Shown here in pieces: positions 58,461-64,000 of a stretch of DNA of 64,000 bases; within the stretch, counting starts at the first letter, position 1, and each line of letters begins with the position of its first letter. The translations under genes and the position numbers were made by a program. The notes under the pieces were generated by a model. That model had not been told where the DNA came from, made no database searches, and saw nothing but the letters and a program-made list of their open reading frames with translations. The DNA is from CAWCON01 sp963797185 (lineage in GTDB: Bacteria > Patescibacteriota > Saccharimonadia > Saccharimonadales > UBA4665), in NCBI GenBank assembly GCA_963797185.1, contig CAWCON010000003.1, forward strand, positions 124,001-188,000. The letters are read 5' to 3'.

Positions 58461-58931
58461 CTAGCTCTTTTCTTTGGTAAGCTCACGTAATTCAATCTGC
58501 TTCTGCCATTCCAGAGCCGTCATAATACTGACAAATACGTCGAAGATGGTGAGCCCGATTAAACTGTAACTAGTATGGTGAAACATCAGGATTATCTGAT
58601 AGACGATAAATATAAGAAGCACTACTATCAGCAACGGATAAGCCCAAAACTTATTCTTTAGAACTGCAATCACTAAAACAAGCTTAACGACCCCATGTGT
58701 TAGTAAATAAATTGCCCCAAATAAAGTTGAACTGCTGGCTACGTGAGACGTGCCATGGATGATAGTGGTAGCAATGAAATTATGCGAATGTCCAACGGCT
58801 ACCTGTCCCCAGTGAGCAATTTCGGTTGGTGTTACAAAGAAAAGTATCGTTCCTCCGATTACTTCGAGCAAAGAATCCAACCCTTTTAGAGCAAGACTGA
58901 TCCGGAAAACAGCGTCAAACCGCGTATGCAT
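58461..58931 (-). CDS. DUF2127 membrane protein
   Basis: 156 residues. The N-terminal segment FDAVFRISLALKGLDSLLEVIGG and the SSTLFGAIYLLTHGVVKLVLVIAVLKNKFWAYP core fit DUF2127, a four-helix membrane family of unknown function. A cytosolic end with EWQKQIELRELTKEKS follows. TAGAGT is found 6 nt before ATG 58931, a possible leaderless start, though weaker than others. Neighbours are the MFS exporter downstream and, divergently, the aldo/keto reductase. Confidence 0.85.
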   Translation of the reverse strand: MHTRFDAVFRISLALKGLDSLLEVIGGTILFFVTPTEIAHWGQVAVGHSHNFIATTIIHGTSHVASSSTLFGAIYLLTHGVVKLVLVIAVLKNKFWAYPLLIVVLLIFIVYQIILMFHHTSYSLIGLTIFDVFVSIMTALEWQKQIELRELTKEKS

Positions 58932-59057
58932 ATCCCTACTCTATCATGGTCAATAAGCTCAATCGTTGATTGTGGTTACGTTTAAGTTTGATAAGTTACA
59001 GAGCAAGCCCAGGTGGCCGTGTATAATGATGAAACTATACGTAAGAAGGAGGGTGCT

Positions 59058-60050
59058 ATGAAGAGACGAAAATTGGGGAGTAGTGATTTGGAAGTAAGTG
59101 AGATTTCTCTTGGCTCATGGCTGACTTACTCCGGAGGGGTTGAACGTGATCAAGCGGAGGCATGCACTAAAGCTGCTTATGAAGCTGGCATCAATTTCTT
59201 TGATACTGCCAATGTTTACGGCCGAGGCGCATCCGAAGAAGCCTGGGGAGAAATCCTTTCAGCCTATCCGCGTGACTCTTATGTTCTAGCGACAAAAGTT
59301 TACTTTCCTATGAATGATACTGACCATGGTTTATCGGCTGAGCAGATTCATAAGCAAATCGACGCTTCCCTCAAACGATTGAAGACGGATTACGTTGACT
59401 TGTATCAATGTCATCGTTTTGATGGTGAGACGCCGATTGAAGAAACCATGGAAGCATTAAGTGATGTCGTGAAGAGTGGCAAAGCTCGCTATATTGGTTT
59501 TAGTGAATGGACTGCTGATCAGATTCGAGCCGCACTGGCTGTGCCAGGAGCGGTTAAGTTTGTTTCATCACAGCCTCAATATCATATGTTGTGGCGTGGC
59601 CCAGAAAAAGAAGTTTTCAAAGTCTGTGCCGATAATGGTATTGGTCAAATTGTTTGGTCACCGCTTGCTCAAGGAGTCTTGACCGGTAAATATAAGCCCG
59701 GACAGCAACCGCCAGCAGATTCTCGAGCTGCCAATCAAGAAATGAATGGCTATATTGGTAAGTTCATGTCAGACGATGTGCTGCAAGCTGTCCAGGACCT
59801 GCAACCTATTGCCGACCAGGTTGGCTGCAGTATCGCACAACTAGCACTCGCATGGGTACTGCGTCGTAGCGAAGTATCTTCGGCTATCATTGGGGCATCT
59901 CGACCAGAGCAAGTTCTCGAGAATGTAGCAGCTGCTGACTATCATTTATCTGATGATGTTCTGCAAGCAATTGATAAAGCGCTTGGTGATCAGGTGGTTT
60001 ATGAAGATCAAACTGAAAGTCGTGATCACACCATCAAGCACCGCACCTAG
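59058..60050 (+). CDS. Aldo/keto reductase (voltage-gated K+ channel beta-like group)
   Basis: 330 residues, NADPH-dependent oxidoreductase with TIM-barrel fold. The catalytic tetrad is present: D49 and Y54 in FFDTANVYGRG, K80 in LATKVYF, H119 in DLYQCHRFD. The cofactor region near the C-terminus has SSAIIGASRPEQVLENV. The substrate is unknown; this group reduces aldehydes and ketones. ATG 59058 follows AAGGAGGG; TATAAT at 59022-59027 gives a leader of about 24 nt. Its stop is 8 bp from that of the convergent HD gene. Confidence 0.94.
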   Translation: MKRRKLGSSDLEVSEISLGSWLTYSGGVERDQAEACTKAAYEAGINFFDTANVYGRGASEEAWGEILSAYPRDSYVLATKVYFPMNDTDHGLSAEQIHKQIDASLKRLKTDYVDLYQCHRFDGETPIEETMEALSDVVKSGKARYIGFSEWTADQIRAALAVPGAVKFVSSQPQYHMLWRGPEKEVFKVCADNGIGQIVWSPLAQGVLTGKYKPGQQPPADSRAANQEMNGYIGKFMSDDVLQAVQDLQPIADQVGCSIAQLALAWVLRRSEVSSAIIGASRPEQVLENVAAADYHLSDDVLQAIDKALGDQVVYEDQTESRDHTIKHRT

Positions 60051-60058
60051 TCGTTAAC

Positions 60059-60904
60059 TTAAGCAACCGCCAGGCTGGTCAATCGTTGCAACCAGCTATC
60101 CCATGCAGCCACGGCAGTGTGAAATTGGGTTTCTCTGGCATGCTGGTCAATGCCGTAATTTGCAAAATCTTCAGTCGTAACCATACTCACTGCAGCGCTG
60201 ATTTTTGCTTGTTGATGGAATAAATAACTGTTCACCGCCGGGTAGTCAGTGGCATACTCTAATAATTTGATGAGTTGATTATTGAACACATCGGCTACAA
60301 TCCATCGAAGGCCTGTCTCTGCTTCTCCGGCGGTTTGAGCTTGAACGTGGTGAGCAGCCCGAAGAGCGGTTCGAACGTAGCCTACTCTCTCGATAGCATT
60401 GAACATTCGGCCGAGTCTAGAGGAGGAGTCAAATACGATTTCATCTCTTGCTTGAACAATGGTCTCTCTCATTGGCTTAGAAATATTTGGACAAAAAACG
60501 TCCAAGTTGGATTCAAGTTGCAGTTTTTCTTCAGCCTCATCAGCCTCAGTTTTGTCTCCGTACGATATATCGCCAACAATGGCTTCTCCTTGATCATGAA
60601 TCATTGCAGCAACTCCCAGCAGTGACTTATCCATTGAGCTAAGGCGATCAGGTTGTTGTCGAGCAGTCTCTCTTATAAAGTCCTGGGTAATACCATACGT
60701 AAGCGGCATGTGGGTTAAGTTGTTAACATCAGCTCCCAGTAATCGAACCCATTCCTCATTGGTTAGATGGGCGATATTATACTTTTCGTAGCGAATGGAT
60801 TGCGACAACTTCTCGCCATATTCAGTCGCCGCGAAGGTATTGTGCACTGCAAAAATGGTTTCGTTAATTTCCTCATTGCCTGCCATACAGCCATGATCGC
60901 TCAA
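60059..60904 (-). CDS. HD-domain phosphohydrolase-like protein
   Basis: 281 residues (263 if the internal ATG at MAGNEEINE is used). The central region carries an HD signature: THMPLTYGI (first His), AAMIHDQGEAIVGDISYGD (His-Asp pair, then the Asp/Glu-rich stretch typical of YfbR-like 5'-nucleotidases) and a later Asp in WIVADVFNN. It probably acts on a nucleotide; the substrate is unknown. It lies 25 bp downstream of yvcK in the same direction and likely shares its transcript. Convergent to the aldo/keto reductase gene. Confidence 0.75.
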   Translation of the reverse strand: MSDHGCMAGNEEINETIFAVHNTFAATEYGEKLSQSIRYEKYNIAHLTNEEWVRLLGADVNNLTHMPLTYGITQDFIRETARQQPDRLSSMDKSLLGVAAMIHDQGEAIVGDISYGDKTEADEAEEKLQLESNLDVFCPNISKPMRETIVQARDEIVFDSSSRLGRMFNAIERVGYVRTALRAAHHVQAQTAGEAETGLRWIVADVFNNQLIKLLEYATDYPAVNSYLFHQQAKISAAVSMVTTEDFANYGIDQHARETQFHTAVAAWDSWLQRLTSLAVA

Positions 60905-60929
60905 GTCTTTCTAGTTGGCAAGAGTGGAT

Positions 60930-61934
60930 CTAGCTCAGGGCGCGTGATTTAGTTGCGGTCAATTTTATCAACTGTCGGCATACCCGGCGGGCATCATGCC
61001 GGATTAACGTTCTTCTAATGATCTTATCGTTTGGATCTTGGGCAGCAAGACTACGAGCGACGAGCGAAGCCCCAACGCTATCGGCTTGGATTTCACTAAA
61101 CCTTGATTCAGAAAATGCCACTGGAAACTCACCTTCGGAGGCGTATTTCTTAAGCAGTTCATCTGAGATGGGTGCGGTGTTATATAAGACAGTATCGATT
61201 CGGCCTTCGCCCAGGTACTTCTCGAATTCTTTTATAAAATCTACGACATGCCATCCATCGGTCTGCCCGGGCAGTGTTACGAGATTAGTGACACTGACAA
61301 TGAGGGCTTTTGTGTTGGCCATGGCCTCGGCTACTCCGTCGACTGCCAGAATTGGCAACAGCGATCGATACACATCACCAGGAGCAATGACAATCATATC
61401 TGCATGTTTAATGGCTTCTTTTGCCTCGGGGTTAATCATGGCACTTGGTTCGAGACGGACGATAGTATTATCATGGCTGATATGATGATCACCAATTTTG
61501 AACTCACCATGAATAGTTTCTGCCCCATCTTGCAGTACTAAGGTATATTTATCGAGTGTTACTGGCACAACTTTACCGGTAATATGCAGGATATCACTGG
61601 CAACACTAATAGCCTTGCCAAAATTGTTGTGTTGAAGCTCAAGACCGGACAGGATAATATTGCCGAGCGATTGTCCTTCGAGTCGTCCTTCACCAAAGCG
61701 GTAATTGAAGAGGTTTCGTACCTCAAGACTGTCGCTCAACGCAACCAGACACTGGCGGATATCTCCTGGTGGTAATACCCCTAGTTCGTCACGCAGAATT
61801 CCGGTCGATCCACCATCGTCACTCATGTTAACAATTGCGGTTAAATAGGGTGTTAGTTTTTTGAGGCCTTGCAACAATGTGAAGCTGCCGGTGCCTCCGC
61901 CAATTAATGCGATTCTCGGTGTTTTACGAAACAT
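60930..61934 (-). CDS. yvcK: YvcK-family gluconeogenesis / cell wall regulator
   Basis: 334 residues with the complete YvcK (CofD-like) fold: IALIGGGTGSFTLLQGLKK, NMSDDGGSTGILRDELG, LPPGDIRQCLVALSD, LIVIAPGDVYRS-like (VIAPGDVYRSLLPIL) and VVDFIKEFEKYLGEG. Family members bind UDP-sugars, including UDP-GlcNAc, and link carbon flux to peptidoglycan synthesis and PBP localisation. In Firmicutes yvcK sits with rapZ and whiA; neither is visible here. ATG 61934 follows TGG-TATAAA by 8 nt, a leaderless layout. Confidence 0.93.
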   Translation of the reverse strand: MFRKTPRIALIGGGTGSFTLLQGLKKLTPYLTAIVNMSDDGGSTGILRDELGVLPPGDIRQCLVALSDSLEVRNLFNYRFGEGRLEGQSLGNIILSGLELQHNNFGKAISVASDILHITGKVVPVTLDKYTLVLQDGAETIHGEFKIGDHHISHDNTIVRLEPSAMINPEAKEAIKHADMIVIAPGDVYRSLLPILAVDGVAEAMANTKALIVSVTNLVTLPGQTDGWHVVDFIKEFEKYLGEGRIDTVLYNTAPISDELLKKYASEGEFPVAFSESRFSEIQADSVGASLVARSLAAQDPNDKIIRRTLIRHDARRVCRQLIKLTATKSRALS

Positions 61935-61942
61935 ACCTAGTA

Positions 61943-61951
61943 TTTATACCA
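61943..61951 (-). promoter_or_regulatory. Extended -10 promoter of yvcK, leaderless
   Basis: Minus strand TGG-TATAAA (TATAAA at 61943-61948), then 8 nt to ATG 61934. Confidence 0.55.
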
Positions 61952-62040
61952 CAGTCTGAAGCATAAACAATTTGCAACTTTCAAATATTTCTGAGAATAT
62001 TAAAATAACCACAACCAATATAAAAACAAGGCGAATAATA

Positions 62041-62949
62041 ATGGATACCGCAATAAAAACCACTGGACTCTCAAAGCGCTATGGAGCCTTTGTGGCGTTA
62101 TCATCCCTTGATTTAGAGGTATATAAAGGTGAGATTCTGGGTTACTTGGGACCAAACGGTGCCGGTAAAACGACTACTATTCGATCAATACTCGGTCTTA
62201 TTAAACCGACCGGAGGCAGTGCAACGATTTTTGGCTTGGACACGCAAACCGATAAAGTCAAAGCCCACAAACGAATTTCTTACGTCCCTGGTGAGTCGAT
62301 ATTCTGGCCTTCACTGACGGGTGCCGAAACGTTGCATTTACTTGGAAAAGTTCATGGACAGGTTGATATGAAGTATCAAAAAGAACTGATAAAACGCTTT
62401 GACTTTGATGCTAATAAAAAAGTACGAACCTACTCTAAAGGTAATCGTCAGAAAATAAATCTGATTGCTTCTCTGTCAACGAGGGCTGACTTACTGATTA
62501 TGGATGAGCCGACGAGTGGGCTTGATCCGATTATGGAACAGACTTTTAAGCACAGTGTGCTTGAGGCGAAAGCTAATGGGCAGACAGTATTCTTGTCGTC
62601 TCATATCTTGGAAGAAGTTGAAGCGCTGTGTGATCGTATTGCCATACTGCGAACGGGTAAATTGGTTGAACTCGGTACGCTCGCCGAGATGCGGCATCTT
62701 TCAGCCGTAACTGTCCAGGCAACGTTTGATGACACGCCGCCGAAAGTGAGAGCGATCCCGGGAGTAAGTGATGTCGAGATTGCCGGGCATCAGCTGACCT
62801 GCCAAGTGAGAGGACCGATTGAGCCGTTATTTAAAGAACTTATCGCCGCTCATCCTAAAACTTTGTTGAGCCGTGAGCCATCTCTTGAGGAGCTTTTCCT
62901 GTCGCTGTATGGTGACGAGGAAGTTACCAACAAGAAATCAAAACGATGA
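62041..62949 (+). CDS. ABC transporter ATPase (DrrA/CcmA-like)
   Basis: 302 residues. Walker A is GPNGAGKTTTIR and Walker B LLIMDEPTSGLDP, followed by VFLSSHILEEVEALCDR. The signature sequence is degenerate (TYSKGNRQKINLI instead of LSGGQ), as seen in several polyketide-antibiotic exporters of the COG1131/COG3559 type. ATG 62041 gives the normal N-terminus; a TTG 69 nt upstream lies in an AT-rich region and is rejected. AAGGCG precedes the ATG. The permease gene follows 6 bp downstream. Confidence 0.9.
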   Translation: MDTAIKTTGLSKRYGAFVALSSLDLEVYKGEILGYLGPNGAGKTTTIRSILGLIKPTGGSATIFGLDTQTDKVKAHKRISYVPGESIFWPSLTGAETLHLLGKVHGQVDMKYQKELIKRFDFDANKKVRTYSKGNRQKINLIASLSTRADLLIMDEPTSGLDPIMEQTFKHSVLEAKANGQTVFLSSHILEEVEALCDRIAILRTGKLVELGTLAEMRHLSAVTVQATFDDTPPKVRAIPGVSDVEIAGHQLTCQVRGPIEPLFKELIAAHPKTLLSREPSLEELFLSLYGDEEVTNKKSKR

Positions 62950-62955
62950 GTGGTA

Positions 62956-64000
62956 ATGAGTAGTAGTCATTCTGCAACGGCTTCAGTAAGTATCAGGCGT
63001 TTTCACTCGCCGAAGACGATGATTGGTAGATTCATTACTCGCCGAACACTGCGGGCTGCTGCTCTTTGGGCAATTGTTTTTGGTGGTTATGTTGCTTCGA
63101 AAGCGGTTGGTTTTGTTGATCTCTATCCAACCATGGCTGCTAGGCAAAAAATAGCTGAAACCTTTAGTAATAATGTCGGTATTGAGTTAATGTTGGGGCG
63201 TGCCCCGCACAGCGCAACAACCGCAGCCTACGTAGCGTGGAATACGGGCGGCATCATGGTAGTAATTGGTGCTATTTGGGGTTTGTTGCTGGCGACAAAA
63301 TACTTTAGAGGCGAAGAAGATGCCGGTCGCTGGGAGATTTTGTTGTCAGGGCAAACAACGGCTCGTCGAGCGGTTATTAATGTATTCTCAGGTCTTGCTG
63401 CTAGCCTAGGCGTCTTCTATATTATTCTGGCGACGTTATTCATTGCGATTAGTAAATCACACGGTGTGAATTTTAGCACTCATGCTTCACTGCTGTTTGC
63501 GCTGACGGTCGTTCTTGGTATCACGCTCTTTATATGTATTGGTGCGCTGATGAGTCAGCTGATGCCGACGCGGAGTCGAGCAGCTGGCGTATCAGCCGTC
63601 ATTTTAGGAATTTGTTTTCTTATTCGAGCCATGGGCGATGTAACTACTCTGCACTGGCTACTGCCGATTACTCCTCTTGGTTGGGTTGAAAAACTTCAGC
63701 CGTTATCCAATAGTCAACCGCTCTGGCTCATACCTTTTGTGGCATTAATTATCATTACAAGCATATTGACAGTTTTCTTTGCTGGCAAACGCGATCTGGG
63801 AGATAGCATCATTGCCGATAAGGCGACCGCTCGCCCGAGATTACGGCTGCTTAATTCCCCGGTGGGAGCGGCCTTACGTTTAACTCGTAGTAACAGCGCT
63901 GGTTGGCTGGCTGGTATCTTTATGACCGCATTATTGTTCGGGCTTATTACTAAATCGACGGCTCAGGTTTTTAGCCAGTCAAAGAATTTCGAAAAAGCTA
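62956..64000 (+). CDS. ABC exporter permease, COG3559-like (cut by window edge)
   Basis: Open from ATG 62956 to the right edge (348 codons without a stop). It has multiple membrane helices; AALWAIVFGGYVASKAVGF is the first, and others lie at GGIMVVIGAIWGLLLATKYF, LFALTVVLGITLFICIGALM and LWLIPFVALIIITSILTVFF. The pattern EEDAGRWEILLSGQTTARR, the RAAGVSAVILGICFLIRAMGD segment and LPITPLGWVEKLQP match the two-half permeases of the polyketide antibiotic exporter group. It partners the ATPase encoded 6 bp upstream. The second half lies outside the window. Confidence 0.85.
   Translation, partial: MSSSHSATASVSIRRFHSPKTMIGRFITRRTLRAAALWAIVFGGYVASKAVGFVDLYPTMAARQKIAETFSNNVGIELMLGRAPHSATTAAYVAWNTGGIMVVIGAIWGLLLATKYFRGEEDAGRWEILLSGQTTARRAVINVFSGLAASLGVFYIILATLFIAISKSHGVNFSTHASLLFALTVVLGITLFICIGALMSQLMPTRSRAAGVSAVILGICFLIRAMGDVTTLHWLLPITPLGWVEKLQPLSNSQPLWLIPFVALIIITSILTVFFAGKRDLGDSIIADKATARPRLRLLNSPVGAALRLTRSNSAGWLAGIFMTALLFGLITKSTAQVFSQSKNFEKA

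Noticed and set aside
1..64000. Mobile elements, prophage, CRISPR arrays or toxin-antitoxin pairs
   Set aside because: No transposase, integrase, phage structural gene, terminal inverted repeats, regularly spaced repeats or recognisable toxin-antitoxin gene pairs were seen.

Overview
The window looks like chromosomal DNA of a small-genome Patescibacteria/CPR bacterium, most probably Candidatus Saccharibacteria (TM7). This is inferred from gene content and style: one dcw cluster, a sigma-region-4 plus HARE-HTH regulator, many single-pass surface proteins of unknown function, a sortase, prepilin-like and VKOR proteins, short intergenic gaps and moderate GC. TGA is used as an ordinary stop, so the UGA=Gly code of Gracilibacteria/SR1 does not apply. 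No transposase, integrase, phage gene, CRISPR array or other mobile element is visible.

Layout. 1-3.9 kb: end of recO, glyS, a metallo-beta-lactamase-fold protein and two unknown proteins. 3.9-12.4 kb: the dcw cluster in the order mraZ, rsmH, ftsL-like, PBP2/FtsI, mraY, ftsW, murG, ftsQ-like. It is preceded by two perfect DnaA boxes and four phased GTGGG repeats that match MraZ operators. mraZ, ftsL, the PBP C-terminus, mraY and ftsW are broken by at least a dozen single-base frameshifts while their protein motifs stay intact, so this stretch probably has poor consensus quality. 12.4-13.3 kb is a gene desert. 13.3-20.6 kb (minus strand): the sigma4/HARE regulator, two tandem oligopeptide-binding proteins that share recently homogenised tracts, topA and a 57-residue membrane protein. 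20.6-21.7 kb: a broken membrane-protein gene and a strongly structured candidate non-coding RNA with its own promoter and terminator. 21.7-24.4 kb: pth, der and an rsuA/rluB-type pseudouridine synthase. 24.4-32.2 kb: small membrane proteins with long structured leaders, a histidine kinase/response regulator pair, tRNA-Glu, an EEP-family enzyme and dihydroorotate dehydrogenase. 32.2-41 kb: a second kinase/regulator pair, a DUF3048 protein, gltX, two surface proteins and a sortase. 41-50 kb: tRNA-Leu, nnrD-like, pip, xth, pyrH, prepilin-like, an ABC-2 exporter, a lytic transglycosylase-like protein, a PadR regulator and tRNA-Ser. 50-64 kb: a MacB-type exporter, DUF427, a sortase-anchored SBBP-repeat protein, VKOR, a CvpA-trypsin protease, a DHA2 MFS transporter, an aldo/keto reductase, an HD protein, YvcK and the start of another ABC exporter.

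How the genes fit together. Most of the window serves envelope growth and the cell surface: peptidoglycan synthesis, its likely regulators (MraZ, YvcK), a hydrolase, a sortase with at least one candidate substrate, extracytoplasmic disulfide formation (VKOR), a membrane serine protease, peptide-binding proteins, two sensor kinases and three ABC exporters. A recurrent promoter layout, with a -10 element (often extended by TGn) followed 6-8 nt later by ATG, implies that at least thirteen first genes are translated from leaderless mRNAs. Downstream operon genes and a few long-leader genes use AAGGAG-type ribosome binding sites instead.
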